64,000 bases of DNA from positions 24,177-88,176 of the forward strand of contig NZ_PXYK01000025.1 in assembly GCF_003012745.1 (NCBI RefSeq), in the 5' to 3' direction. How positions within the stretch are numbered: the stretch's first letter is position 1; every line of letters starts with the position of its first letter. Shown here one piece after another: positions 20,376 through 29,271 of this stretch. Source of the DNA: Kumtagia ephedrae (GTDB lineage Bacteria > Pseudomonadota > Alphaproteobacteria > Rhizobiales > Rhizobiaceae). Under the pieces are notes generated by a model. It was not told where the DNA came from and ran no database searches. It was given only the letters and a program-made list of their open reading frames with translations. Both the position numbers and the translations under genes were made by a program.

Positions 20376-21062
20376 TCAGAAATAGCACTCCGCGCCCTTG
20401 CCGCGCGCATAGGCGCTGCGCTCGCCGCACTGCTGGCCGTTGAGCATGATGTCGTAGGGGCACTGGCAGTCGCCGCCTTGCGGCGCACGGGCAGGTCTCA
20501 TCGCTCCCCAGATCGACTTGTCGGCCGGCGACGCAACGGCAGGGATGGCCGCCGCCGGTTCAGAGATCGGCGCCACATCGGCCCTTGGCCGCGGCACGGC
20601 GGCCATTTCCGTCGTCGGCCGCGGTGCGCGGGCGGTGAGATAGTCGCTGTGCACCCAGCCGACCATGCCGTCCACCGTGACCTTGCGCCACTTGCCGTCC
20701 GCGACCGTGGCCTCGAGGGCCTGTCCGGCCTTGAGCATCGCCACCACGGGGCTCGCCGTGCTCGCTTCCTTGCGCAGGCGCACCTTCTCGGTGGTGCGCA
20801 GCGTCTCGGCCTCGATCCGCGCCACCGGCTTTTCCGGCCGCGGGATCGAGCTGGTCACCATGGGCGAGGGTTTCGGCGCCGGCGCGGCGGCGAGGGCAGG
20901 GGTGCTTTCCGTCGGCTTCCTCTTCTCGACCGATGCGCTCTCGCCGGTGCGCTGGCGCTGCCAATGCTCGCGCTTCGGCGGCTCCTGGGTCATCGCCCAG
21001 GCGCCGGCGGCGAGCGCACCGATCACCAGCCATCGCAGTCGTGGAAGCATGAATCCAGCCAT
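20376..21062 (-). CDS. Membrane-anchored SH3b-domain protein
   Basis: A 228-residue protein with an N-terminal membrane anchor or uncleaved signal (residues 8-24), a Pro/Ala/Lys-rich linker and a bacterial SH3 domain around residues 86-145 (VRLRKEASTASPVVAMLKAGQ, then WRKVTVDGMVGWVHSDYL). The Cys-rich tail CQCPYDIMLNGQQCGERSAY resembles a short motif found at the end of several rhizobial exported proteins. SH3b domains bind cell-wall peptides, so a periplasmic envelope role is likely. Single gene, convergent with gbpR. Confidence 0.75.
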   Translation of the reverse strand: MAGFMLPRLRWLVIGALAAGAWAMTQEPPKREHWQRQRTGESASVEKRKPTESTPALAAAPAPKPSPMVTSSIPRPEKPVARIEAETLRTTEKVRLRKEASTASPVVAMLKAGQALEATVADGKWRKVTVDGMVGWVHSDYLTARAPRPTTEMAAVPRPRADVAPISEPAAAIPAVASPADKSIWGAMRPARAPQGGDCQCPYDIMLNGQQCGERSAYARGKGAECYF

Positions 21063-21226
21063 GCGCCGATCATGCGCCGGAATCGCTTAAGGCTTGGTTT
21101 ACCACGATGCGGCGGCGCATCGATCTGACGGGAGGCGAGCCGCCGGCGGCTTTGTCCTCCGACTGGCCCAGCGCTTGTTCGCCACTAGCGATTGCATCGT
21201 CCCGTAAGGCTTGCGAAACGGGCTGC

Positions 21227-22108
21227 ATGCAGACGCAATCCAACCTCAAGGCGGCCTTCTGGATGGCCTGCTCGCTGGGGTGCATGATCCTGATGACCTG
21301 GGCCGGGCGGGAAACCACCCGTGAGCTCGACGTCTTCCAGGTCATGGAGATCCGCTCGCTGATCGGCCTCGTCCTGCTCTATCCGCTGGTGCACCGGCTC
21401 GGTGGGCTGCGGGCCATGGCGACGGCTCGCCCCCTTCAGCATATAGGCCGCAACGTCGCCCACTATACCGGCCAGTTCTCCTGGCTGGTGGCGCTGACCA
21501 TGATCCCGCTGGCGCAACTCATTGCCATCGAGTTCACCATGCCGATCTGGACGGCGCTGCTGGCCGTCACCTTTCTCGGCGAACGGATGACGCCAGCGAA
21601 GATCGTCGCGATCGTGCTTGGGGTGATCGGCGTGGCCGCCATCGTGCGGCCGGGCGCCGGGAGCTTCCAGATCGGCCAGCTCATCGTGCTGGGGGCCGCC
21701 GTCGCCTTTGCCATCTCCTTCGTCATGACCAAATCGCTGACGCGCACCGAATCGGTGGTGGCAATCATCTTCTGGATGCTGGTCATCCAGTCGGCGATCG
21801 GGCTCGTGCCCGCGCTGCTGGTGTGGCGCACGCCGTCGATCGAACTCTGGCCCTGGCTGGTGGTGATCTCCTTCGGTGGCTCCTACGCGCATTACTGCAT
21901 GGCGCGCGCCCTGGTGCATGCCGACGCCACCGTGGTCACGCCGATGGATTTCATGCGCGTGCCGGCGACGGCGGCGCTCGGCTACTTCGCCTATGCGGAG
22001 AAGGTCGACCTGTTCACGGTGCTCGGAACCGTGCTGATCCTGGCGGGCAATTTGCTCAACCTGGCCGGCCGGCGGCACAAGGCCGAGCCGCCGGTCTCCA
22101 CGCCCTGA
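21227..22108 (+). CDS. EamA/DMT-family transporter
   Basis: A 293-residue protein with ten predicted membrane segments in two EamA repeats, the usual length for drug/metabolite exporters. GRNVAHYTGQFSWLVAL and a Glu-containing IEFTMPIWTALLAVTFLGERM are typical of the second half of each repeat. The ATG at 21227 fits the family start; an upstream ATG at 21107 would add 40 residues that do not look membrane-related. The substrate is unknown. It converges on the GntR regulator with only six bases between the stops. Confidence 0.85.
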   Translation: MQTQSNLKAAFWMACSLGCMILMTWAGRETTRELDVFQVMEIRSLIGLVLLYPLVHRLGGLRAMATARPLQHIGRNVAHYTGQFSWLVALTMIPLAQLIAIEFTMPIWTALLAVTFLGERMTPAKIVAIVLGVIGVAAIVRPGAGSFQIGQLIVLGAAVAFAISFVMTKSLTRTESVVAIIFWMLVIQSAIGLVPALLVWRTPSIELWPWLVVISFGGSYAHYCMARALVHADATVVTPMDFMRVPATAALGYFAYAEKVDLFTVLGTVLILAGNLLNLAGRRHKAEPPVSTP

Positions 22109-22114
22109 CCTGAC

Positions 22115-22852
22115 CTACTGGCGCCGGCGTAGCGCCAGCCGCACCCGCTCGACGCCGGTGATGATCACCGCCTCCATCGCGGCCCGCGCAGCGGCCGCGT
22201 CGCGGGCGCGGATCGCCTCGACGATGCGGTGGTGGGAGGCCGAGGCACGGTGCACCTCGCTGATGTCGGCCGTCGGCGAGGACAGGTTGAAGACGCCGAC
22301 CAGCGCCGCCTCGATCAGATTGCCGACCGAGCGCATGAACGGGTTGCGCGACGCCTCCGCCACCGCGAGGTGGAACTTCAGGTCGGCCATGGCGTGGCTT
22401 TCGGCGCTGTGGCCGTCCTTGCCCATGTCCAGGGCAAGGCGTTCGAGATGGGCGACGTCGGCGGCCGAGGCGCGCTCTGCGGCGAGACCGGCGGCATAGG
22501 GCTCGAAGGCCAGGCGGATTTCGCTGAGGTGCACGAGGAAGGCGTCGTTGATGCCAGCCTCGAAGTGCCAGTTGAGGATATCGGCGTCGAACAGGCTCCA
22601 GCTCTCGCGGCTGGTGACGCGGGTGCCGATGCGGGCGCGCGGCACGATCAGGCCCTTGGCGGCGAGCGTCTTCAGAGCCTCGCGCAGCACGGTGCGCGAC
22701 ACGCCGAAGCGCGCCATCAACTCGGTGTCGCCGGGCAGGGTGGAGCCGCTGGGGATGGTGCCGGAGACGATGTCGAGGCCGAGCGAGTCGACGATGTGCG
22801 CGTGGTTGCTGCGCGACCGCTGGCCGGTGATCACTGTCTGGAGCAGGCCCAT
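22115..22852 (-). CDS. GntR-family (FadR/FCD) regulator of the sugar-oxidation operon
   Basis: A 245-residue regulator with an N-terminal winged HTH (SGSTLPGDTELMARFGVSRTVLREALKTLAAKGLI) and an FCD effector domain whose Asp/His metal ligands are suggested by ADLKFHLAVAEAS and ASASHHRIVEAI. It is the last gene after the arabinose/galactose oxidation enzymes and probably represses them, releasing on a sugar acid. It may correspond to the GguR/AraR-type regulators of proteobacterial sugar-acid use. An AGGAGG box lies 16 bases before the ATG at 22852, farther than usual, so the start is not fully certain. Confidence 0.82.
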   Translation of the reverse strand: MGLLQTVITGQRSRSNHAHIVDSLGLDIVSGTIPSGSTLPGDTELMARFGVSRTVLREALKTLAAKGLIVPRARIGTRVTSRESWSLFDADILNWHFEAGINDAFLVHLSEIRLAFEPYAAGLAAERASAADVAHLERLALDMGKDGHSAESHAMADLKFHLAVAEASRNPFMRSVGNLIEAALVGVFNLSSPTADISEVHRASASHHRIVEAIRARDAAAARAAMEAVIITGVERVRLALRRRQ

Positions 22853-23061
22853 CGGTTGCTTTAGCGAGCCTCCTGAGAGTGGTCTGGCTGGGGTTCGTGG
22901 GGACGGCGCGGTCCGCCCCGAGCTTGGTTGCCGGACAAGGGAGACTCCTGCGGTGTAGAATCCCGCCGGGAAACGGGAAAACAACGGCAGCGGCCGGCAC
23001 CCCCATCGCGGGAGGCGATCGTCCTTTGCTGCCGCGTTCCCGTCATCGGCGGTCGTCCACC

Positions 23062-24885
23062 TCAGTGATTGTCCCTTGGAATGCCCTTGGTCTGGGCGAT
23101 GCGCTGGTAACGCACCGCCGGCTCCAGCACCGCGCCGGTTTCCATCTGGCCGATCATCGAGCGCTGGATCTCCTGCCAGGGCGTCTGGTGGTCGGGATAT
23201 TTGTAGCCGCCGGAGGCCTCGAGCTCGGTGCGCCGGCGCGCCAGCTCCTCGTTGGGGACGAGGATGTCGGCGGTGCCCTTGCCGAGGTCGATGCGCACCC
23301 GGTCGCCGGTCCTCAGGATGGCCAGCCCGCCGCCGGCCGCCGCCTCCGGCGAGGCGTTGAGGATCGAGGGCGAACCCGACGTGCCGGACTGGCGGCCGTC
23401 GCCGATGCAGGGCAGCGAATGGATGCCGCGCTTCAAAAGATAGTCGGGCGCGCGCATGTTCACCACCTCGGCGGCACCCGGATAGCCGATCGGACCGGCG
23501 CCGCGCATGAACAGCACAGTGGTCTCGTCGATATGGAGATCCGGATCGTCGATGCGGGCGTGATAGTCCTCCGGTCCGTCGAACACCACGGCCGGCCCCT
23601 CGAAGGCATTGGGGTCCTTGGGATTGGAGAGATAACGGTCGCGGAACTCCTGCGAGATGACGCTGAGCTTCATGATCGCCGAGTCGAACAGGTTGCCGCG
23701 CAGAACGCGGAAGCCGGCATGCTCCTTGAGCGGACGGTCGATCGGCCAGATCACCTTCTCGTCGAGGATCTTCGCGTCACGGCAATTCTCGCCCATCGTC
23801 TTGCCGTTGACGGTGAGCGCGTCCTCGTTGATGAGGCCCCTGCTCATCAACTGGTTGACGACGGCCGGCACGCCGCCGGCGTGGTGATAGTCCTCGCCGA
23901 GATATTCGCCGGCCGGCTGCAGGTTGACCAGCAGCGGAATCTCTTCCCCATAAGTCTGCCAGTCGTCGATGGTGAGCTCGACGCCGACATGGCGAGCGAG
24001 GCCGTTGAGGTGGATCGGCGCGTTGGTCGAGCCGCCGATCGCCGAATTGACGCGGATGGCGTTGATGAAGGCGTCGCGGGTGAGGATGTCGGAGGGCTTC
24101 AGGTCCTCGTCCACCATCTCGACGATGCGTTTTCCCGTGAGATAGGCCACTTCCTGGCGGTCGCGGTGCGGCGCGGGGATGGCGGCCGAGCCAGGAAGCT
24201 GCATGCCGAGTGCCTCGGCCAGCGAGTTCATGGTGGTCGCCGTGCCCATGGTGTTGCAGTAACCGGTCGACGGAGCCGACGAGGCGACCAGGCTGACGAA
24301 GCCGGCATAGTCGATCTCGCCCGCCGCCATCAACTCGCGCGCCTTCCACACGATGGTGCCGGAGCCGGTGCGCTCGCCGCGGAACCAGCCGTTGAGCATC
24401 GGCCCGACCGACAGCGCGATGGCGGGGATGTTGACGGTCGCTGCCGCCATCAGGCAGGCGGGCGTGGTCTTGTCGCAGCCGATAGTGAGCACGACGCCGT
24501 CGAGCGGGTAGCCATAGAGCACCTCGACCAAGCCGAGATAGGCGAGGTTGCGGTCGAGGCCGGCGGTCGGGCGCTTGCCGGTCTCCTGGATCGGATGGAC
24601 GGGGAATTCCAGGGCGATGCCGCCGGCCTCGCGGATGCCCTCGCGCACGCGCTTGGCGAGGTCGAGATGGTGACGGTTGCAGGGCGACAGGTCGGAGCCG
24701 GTCTGGGCGATGCCGATGATCGGCCGGCCCGACTGGAATTCCTCCTGGCTGATGCCGAAATTCATGTAGCGCTCGAGATAGAGCGCTGTCATGTCGGGGT
24801 TGCCGGGGTTGTCGAACCAGGCCTGCGACCGGCGCAGCGGCCTCGTCCCGTTGGGTTTGTGCGCTCCGTTTCCTGGCTTGCTCAT
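23062..24885 (-). CDS. IlvD/Edd-family sugar-acid dehydratase (probable L-arabinonate/D-galactonate dehydratase)
   Basis: A 607-residue iron-sulfur dehydratase. Cluster cysteines are in [20 protein letters not shown] and [20 protein letters not shown]; the family C-terminal region [21 protein letters not shown] is present. Of the IlvD/Edd family it looks like the sugar-acid branch rather than dihydroxy-acid dehydratase. With the adjacent aldose 1-dehydrogenase it would turn L-arabinonate, D-galactonate or D-xylonate into the 2-keto-3-deoxy acid. It lies 35 bp after the dehydrogenase gene and shares its operon. Confidence 0.9.
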   Translation of the reverse strand: MSKPGNGAHKPNGTRPLRRSQAWFDNPGNPDMTALYLERYMNFGISQEEFQSGRPIIGIAQTGSDLSPCNRHHLDLAKRVREGIREAGGIALEFPVHPIQETGKRPTAGLDRNLAYLGLVEVLYGYPLDGVVLTIGCDKTTPACLMAAATVNIPAIALSVGPMLNGWFRGERTGSGTIVWKARELMAAGEIDYAGFVSLVASSAPSTGYCNTMGTATTMNSLAEALGMQLPGSAAIPAPHRDRQEVAYLTGKRIVEMVDEDLKPSDILTRDAFINAIRVNSAIGGSTNAPIHLNGLARHVGVELTIDDWQTYGEEIPLLVNLQPAGEYLGEDYHHAGGVPAVVNQLMSRGLINEDALTVNGKTMGENCRDAKILDEKVIWPIDRPLKEHAGFRVLRGNLFDSAIMKLSVISQEFRDRYLSNPKDPNAFEGPAVVFDGPEDYHARIDDPDLHIDETTVLFMRGAGPIGYPGAAEVVNMRAPDYLLKRGIHSLPCIGDGRQSGTSGSPSILNASPEAAAGGGLAILRTGDRVRIDLGKGTADILVPNEELARRRTELEASGGYKYPDHQTPWQEIQRSMIGQMETGAVLEPAVRYQRIAQTKGIPRDNH

Positions 24886-24920
24886 GGCTTGGAGTCCTCG
24901 GGTGTTTCCTGGGGCTTGTA

Positions 24921-25847
24921 TCAGTCTTCGAACGGTTCGACGAAGGCGTGCCGGCCGACCATGAAGGCGTCGGCGACGTGGCGCAGCGGCCGCGGGTCGA
25001 CGTCGCTTTCCCGCGCCGCGATCAATCCGGCGAAGCGCCTGTAGATGCCGGCATATTCCTCGTCGCGTCCATCGACGACCATCTTGCCGTCAATGGTGAG
25101 CCGGGCGCCACCCGACTGCAACAGCAGATCGCCGTCGTCGGTCGAGGCGCGGATGTCCCAGGTCTGCGGGCCGGTCTGGCGCCAGTCGAAGGTGGCGGTG
25201 GCGCGCTCGCCGGCTGCGTCGGCGAAGGTGAGCTCCGCGGCGATCGGCTGGGTGCGGTTCTCGGGGAACTGCAGCGTCGCGGCCGTCAGATGGATCGGCA
25301 TCGGCAGGATTTCAGTGACGATCGACAGGGCATTGATGCCGGGATCGAACACGCCGAAGCCGCCCGGTTCCCAGATCCAGGCCTGGCCCGGATGCCATTT
25401 GCGCACGTCCTCCTTCCAGTCGACGCGCACGGACCGGATATTCCTGGAGGCCAGCCACTGCTTCGCCTGGGCGACGCCGGCCGCGAAGCGCGAATGCCAC
25501 GTGGCGAAGAGCGACACGCGCTGTCCCGCCGCCAGGGCGACGAGGTCATCCAACTCGGATAAAGTCGCGCCGGGCGGCTTTTCGAGCAGCACGTGTTTTC
25601 CGGCGCGCAGCGCGGTCAGTGCCGCGGCGTGGCGCGGTCCGGGCGGCATGCACAGCGCCACCGCGTCGAAATGTTCGACCTTTTCCAGCAGCGCTTCGAT
25701 GTCGGGATAGCTTGGAACCCCGTCGACGCTGCCGTGACGGCTGGCGGTGGCGACCAGGTCGAAATCGGCGCTGGCGGCGATCGACGGCACATGCTGGTCG
25801 CGCGCGATCTTGCCGACGCCGACGATGGCGATGCGGATCGGGGTCAT
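24921..25847 (-). CDS. Gfo/Idh/MocA aldose 1-dehydrogenase (L-arabinose/D-galactose type)
   Basis: A 308-residue NAD(P)-dependent dehydrogenase with a Rossmann start [15 protein letters not shown], the catalytic EKPPGAT after LEAGKHVLL-like LRAGKHVLL, and [23 protein letters not shown] and [20 protein letters not shown]. These stretches closely recall the L-arabinose 1-dehydrogenase AraA of Azospirillum and related D-galactose 1-dehydrogenases. It would oxidise the sugar to its lactone. It sits 10 bp after AraD1. No lactonase gene is in the cluster, so the lactone may open on its own or by an enzyme elsewhere. Confidence 0.92.
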   Translation of the reverse strand: MTPIRIAIVGVGKIARDQHVPSIAASADFDLVATASRHGSVDGVPSYPDIEALLEKVEHFDAVALCMPPGPRHAAALTALRAGKHVLLEKPPGATLSELDDLVALAAGQRVSLFATWHSRFAAGVAQAKQWLASRNIRSVRVDWKEDVRKWHPGQAWIWEPGGFGVFDPGINALSIVTEILPMPIHLTAATLQFPENRTQPIAAELTFADAAGERATATFDWRQTGPQTWDIRASTDDGDLLLQSGGARLTIDGKMVVDGRDEEYAGIYRRFAGLIAARESDVDPRPLRHVADAFMVGRHAFVEPFED

Positions 25848-25857
25848 CTGTGCGATC

Positions 25858-26850
25858 CTAAAGCGCCTTCACCGCCACCGGTTTCGGCTGGTCGGTCGCC
25901 AGCCTGTTGCGCAGCGGCAGGGTAAACGGCTTCGCCTCGATCTCGAACACGTCGCCGTCCTGCGGCTTGATGCCGTCGGAGAAGGACAGGGTGGCGGTGC
26001 CGAAGAAATGCACATGCACGTCGCCCGGCCGGCGGAACAGATCGTATTTGAAGTGGTGGTGCTCAAGATTGGCGATGGTGTGGGACATGTTGTCCTCGCC
26101 CGACAGGAACGGCTTTTCCCAGATCACCTTTCCGCCGCGGCGGATGCGCGAAAAGCCTTCGACGTGGCCGGGCAGCGGGCCGGTCAACAGTTCCGGGCCG
26201 ATCGAGGCCGGCCTGAGCTTGGAGTGCGCCAGCCAGAGATAGTTGTGGCGCTCGGTGATGTGGTCGGAAAACTCGTTGCCGAGAGAGAAACCGACGCGGA
26301 ACGGCGTCCCATCGGGACCGATGACGTAGATCGCCGCGATTTCCGGCTCCTCGCCGCCGTCCTCGGCGAATGCCGGCGAGACAAGCGGCGCCTCGGGCGC
26401 GATCACGCTCAGGCCGTCACCCTTGAAGAACCATTCCGGCTGCGCGCCGACCTCGCCCGGCTTTGGCTTGCCGCCCTCGACGCCCATCAGGAACATGCGC
26501 ATGGAATCGGTCGGCTTCTCGGCCGACGCGGCCGCCTTGTGCATCTTGTCGCGGCCTTCCGCCGAGCCGAGATGGGTGAGGCCGGTGCCAGCGAGCATGA
26601 GATGCGCCGGATCGGGATGGTCGATGGGAGCAAGGACGCGCCGTTCGGCAAGCGCGGCGGCGAGATCGACTTCCGGTCCTTGGGGCAGGCCCGCCACCGT
26701 CGCCTCGAGCGAAACGCCGTCCTCGATCGCCCTGCAGGCGAGCTCGTAGGTGGAGGCCACGCCGCCGACCAGCCGCGCATCGCCGGCATCGTCCACGGCG
26801 GCGACGCGCCGCTCGCCCTGATGGATGAGTTGAACCAGCCTCAGCGCCAT
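25858..26850 (-). CDS. AraD1/GguC-family protein (fumarylacetoacetate-hydrolase fold)
   Basis: A 330-residue FAH-fold protein with the pattern GTGLTHLGSAEGRDKMH, EPEIAAIYVIGPDG and RVGFSLGNEFSDHITE, which supplies the acidic metal ligands. AraD1-type enzymes act on L-2-keto-3-deoxyarabonate. In Agrobacterium the homologue GguC is encoded beside gguAB-chvE; here it lies about 10 kb away in the sugar-oxidation operon. The start at 26850 has GGAAAG upstream; the frame is open further upstream but with no family similarity. First gene of the operon. Confidence 0.88.
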   Translation of the reverse strand: MALRLVQLIHQGERRVAAVDDAGDARLVGGVASTYELACRAIEDGVSLEATVAGLPQGPEVDLAAALAERRVLAPIDHPDPAHLMLAGTGLTHLGSAEGRDKMHKAAASAEKPTDSMRMFLMGVEGGKPKPGEVGAQPEWFFKGDGLSVIAPEAPLVSPAFAEDGGEEPEIAAIYVIGPDGTPFRVGFSLGNEFSDHITERHNYLWLAHSKLRPASIGPELLTGPLPGHVEGFSRIRRGGKVIWEKPFLSGEDNMSHTIANLEHHHFKYDLFRRPGDVHVHFFGTATLSFSDGIKPQDGDVFEIEAKPFTLPLRNRLATDQPKPVAVKAL

Positions 26851-26909
26851 TCGTCTTTCCGGCGACGCGCGCCGGCCCTCTCGTTTCGCTACCGGCCTCT
26901 GCCGTTTGA

Positions 26910-26928
26910 AAGTCATATAGTACGACTT
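26910..26928. promoter_or_regulatory. Candidate operator upstream of the sugar-oxidation operon
   Basis: The 19-bp sequence AAGTCATATAGTACGACTT is a dyad with perfect 5-bp outer arms (AAGTC/GACTT) and partly symmetric interior, 60 bp before the AraD1 start. It is a plausible site for the GntR-family regulator at the operon's end. The surrounding A/T-rich run stands out from the GC-rich background. Confidence 0.5.
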
Positions 26929-27093
26929 TTCAGGGCTGCATAGCGCCAAGTCGGCCAGAGGTTCGGGCCATGCGCGGCGAGGAGCGAGGCTGCGTCGGCG
27001 GAACTCCAGCCATGCGAAAAAGCCGTCGCGCGTTGGCGCGGACGGCCTTCGGTGGTCCAGGCGCGGCTAGACGGGTCAGAGACAGCGCCGGCC

Positions 27094-27405
27094 CTATCGG
27101 CGGGCCAACAGCCCGACGAGCAGGCCGATGACCGCGAGGCCGACGACCGCGGTCGTCACCGGATGATCCGATGCCGCGCGGCCGACGGCGCGCGAGCGGT
27201 CGCGAATCACCGGCAGGGCGTCGCCGATGTGGCTGGAGATGCCTTCATAGAGGTCGGACGCGGTTTCGTAGGCGTCGTCATAGGCCGCCGAGCCGCGTTT
27301 GCCCAACGCCCTGCGCAGCGACCTGACCTCCTTCTGCAGCTTCGCCATCTGGGCCTCGAGGTCGTCGGTCACATCGTCGCGGAAACGGGAAAGGGAAGCC
27401 ATCAT
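27094..27405 (-). CDS. DUF883-like membrane-anchored small protein
   Basis: A 103-residue protein with a charged, coiled-coil-prone N-terminus (DDLEAQMAKLQKEVRSLRRALGKR), an amphipathic middle and a single C-terminal membrane helix ending LLVGLLARR. This layout matches DUF883/ElaB-like proteins, which sit in the inner membrane and in some bacteria bind ribosomes. Two adjacent ATGs (27405 and 27402) are possible; the second is better spaced from AAGGA. It lies between the sugar operon and cobT and is probably its own unit. Confidence 0.65.
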   Translation of the reverse strand: MMASLSRFRDDVTDDLEAQMAKLQKEVRSLRRALGKRGSAAYDDAYETASDLYEGISSHIGDALPVIRDRSRAVGRAASDHPVTTAVVGLAVIGLLVGLLARR

Positions 27406-27465
27406 ATGTCCTTGCGAAAGGGGAGATATTTCCCCGAACGCGAAGCGTGCGGAGATGGTTCCGCC

Positions 27466-28476
27466 TCAGCCCTTTTCCGAAACGCCTGCGTCGGCGAAGC
27501 TCGCCATGCCGGTGTGGCAGGCGAGCGCCGAGCGCAGGATGTTGACGGCTAGGCAGGCGCCGGAGGCTTCGCCGAGCCGCATGCCCAGGTCGAGCAGCGG
27601 CTTCAGGTTCATGGCGGCGAGCAGCCCGCGATGGCCGGCCTCGGCCGAGCAGTGGGCGGCCACGGCATGGTCGAGCCCATGCGGGTGGAGCCGCATGAGC
27701 GGCGCCGCCGCGGCGGTCGAGACGAAGCCGTCGAGCAGCACCGGAACGTTTTTGTGACGCGCCGCCAGCGTCGCGCCGAGGATGGCGGCGAGTTCGCGGC
27801 CGCCGACGGCGGCGGCCGCCCGCAGCGGGTCGTGCAAAACCTCGCCGTGCAGCTTTACGGCGACTTCGATCGCCGCCATCTTGCGGCCGAGCCCGGCGTC
27901 GTCGACGCCGGTGCCGCGCCCGACCCACTGGTCGACGCCGCCGAATAGGGCGGACGCGATGGCCGCCGCGGCGGTGGTGTTGCCGATGCCCATCTCGCCG
28001 AGGCAGACGAGGTCGGTTCCCGCCTCGACGGACTCGTAGCCGCGCCCGACCGCCGTCAGGAACTCTTCCTCGCTCATGGCGGGCAGCAGGGTGAAGTCGC
28101 CCGTCGGACGCTCGATGTCGAGCGCGATGACGTCGAGCTCGGCGCCGGCGGCGCGCGCGAGCTGGTTGATCGCCGCCCCGCCGGCGGCGAAGTTGGCGAC
28201 CATCTGCGCGGTGACCTCTGCCGGGTAGGCCGACACGCCCTGGGCGGTCACGCCATGCGAGCCGGCGAAGACGAGCACCTTGACCCTGTCGAGGTCGGGC
28301 GTGTCGCGGCCCTGCCAGCGTGCCAGCCAGGCGACCAGCGTCTCCAGCCGGCCGAGGCTGCCCTGCGGCTTGGTCAGCGTGTCCTGGCGGCGGGCGACCG
28401 CCTCCGCCGCGGCGGGACTGCCGGCGGGCAGGTCCTGGCAGGCGGACCGCAGCGCGTCGAAGGAAGCGAATTTCAT
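27466..28476 (-). CDS. cobT: Nicotinate-nucleotide:dimethylbenzimidazole phosphoribosyltransferase
   Basis: A 336-residue enzyme that makes alpha-ribazole phosphate for the lower loop of B12 (named CobU in Pseudomonas denitrificans). Marks are TKPQGSLGRLETL at the start, VFAGSHGVTAQGVSAYP, LGEMGIGNTTAAAAIASAL and the end GEASGACLAVNILRSAL. It is the last gene of the cobA-cobB-cobS-cobT block, 17 bp after cobS. Confidence 0.96.
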   Translation of the reverse strand: MKFASFDALRSACQDLPAGSPAAAEAVARRQDTLTKPQGSLGRLETLVAWLARWQGRDTPDLDRVKVLVFAGSHGVTAQGVSAYPAEVTAQMVANFAAGGAAINQLARAAGAELDVIALDIERPTGDFTLLPAMSEEEFLTAVGRGYESVEAGTDLVCLGEMGIGNTTAAAAIASALFGGVDQWVGRGTGVDDAGLGRKMAAIEVAVKLHGEVLHDPLRAAAAVGGRELAAILGATLAARHKNVPVLLDGFVSTAAAAPLMRLHPHGLDHAVAAHCSAEAGHRGLLAAMNLKPLLDLGMRLGEASGACLAVNILRSALACHTGMASFADAGVSEKG

Positions 28477-28493
28477 CGGAAAGGCTCCGTTGA

Positions 28494-29252
28494 TCAGAAG
28501 ACGGCCGAAGCGGCCAGAAGGACGAGGATTTCGGCAACCTGCTGCAGGGCGCCGGCCGTGTCGCCGGTCTGGCCGCCGATCTTCTTCAGGCAGAGTGCCC
28601 GCATAAGGAAGAAGGCGGCGGCGAGCAGCAGCGCGGCGGCGACGACGCCGGCGAGGCCGAGGGCGAGCAGCGAGGCGGCGCCCAGCAGCAGTGCCGTGTT
28701 GGCGACCGGGGCCTCGACGGCGCCCGCGCCGGCCGAAAGCCCGTCGCTGCGGGCAGGGGGGACGAGCCGCAGCAGGGCCGGCAGCAATGCGCGCGAGGCG
28801 CCATGCGCGGCGATCAGCGCCGCAAACACCGCGCCGGGACCGGCCAGCTCGCTCAGCGCGCTCCAGCGCAGCAGGATCGACAGGGCCAGCGCGCAGGCGC
28901 CGAAGGCGCCGATGCGGCTGTCGCGCATGATCTCCAGGGTTCTCTCTCTTGTGAGTCCGCCGCCGAAACCGTCGGCGGTGTCGGAAAGCCCGTCCTCGTG
29001 CAGGCAGCCGGTGGCGAGCATGGTGGCGGCGAGCGCCAGCGCGGCCGCCGGGCCGGCGGCGAGGCCGAGCCCGTTCGCCAGAGCGAAGGCCAGGCCGCCG
29101 ATCAGCGCCACCGCCCAGCCGGCCACGGGTGCGGCCCAGAACGCAGCCGACAGGCTGCGGTCGGATGCATCGAAGGCGGGAACCGGCAGGCGCGTGAAGA
29201 AGGCGACGCACAGGCCGACGTCGCGCAGCAGGATTTGCGGGGAGAGGGTCAT
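28494..29252 (-). CDS. cobS: Adenosylcobinamide-GDP ribazoletransferase (cobalamin synthase)
   Basis: A 252-residue integral membrane enzyme (CobV in P. denitrificans) that joins alpha-ribazole to adenosylcobinamide-GDP. The family signature HEDGLSDTADGFGGGLTRERTLEIMRDSRIGAFG is complete, beginning near residue 84, within a chain of membrane segments. The start at 29252 is the family start. It lies 19 bp after cobB and 17 bp before cobT. Confidence 0.95.
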   Translation of the reverse strand: MTLSPQILLRDVGLCVAFFTRLPVPAFDASDRSLSAAFWAAPVAGWAVALIGGLAFALANGLGLAAGPAAALALAATMLATGCLHEDGLSDTADGFGGGLTRERTLEIMRDSRIGAFGACALALSILLRWSALSELAGPGAVFAALIAAHGASRALLPALLRLVPPARSDGLSAGAGAVEAPVANTALLLGAASLLALGLAGVVAAALLLAAAFFLMRALCLKKIGGQTGDTAGALQQVAEILVLLAASAVF

Positions 29253-29271
29253 GCGCCTGCACCGAAAATCA

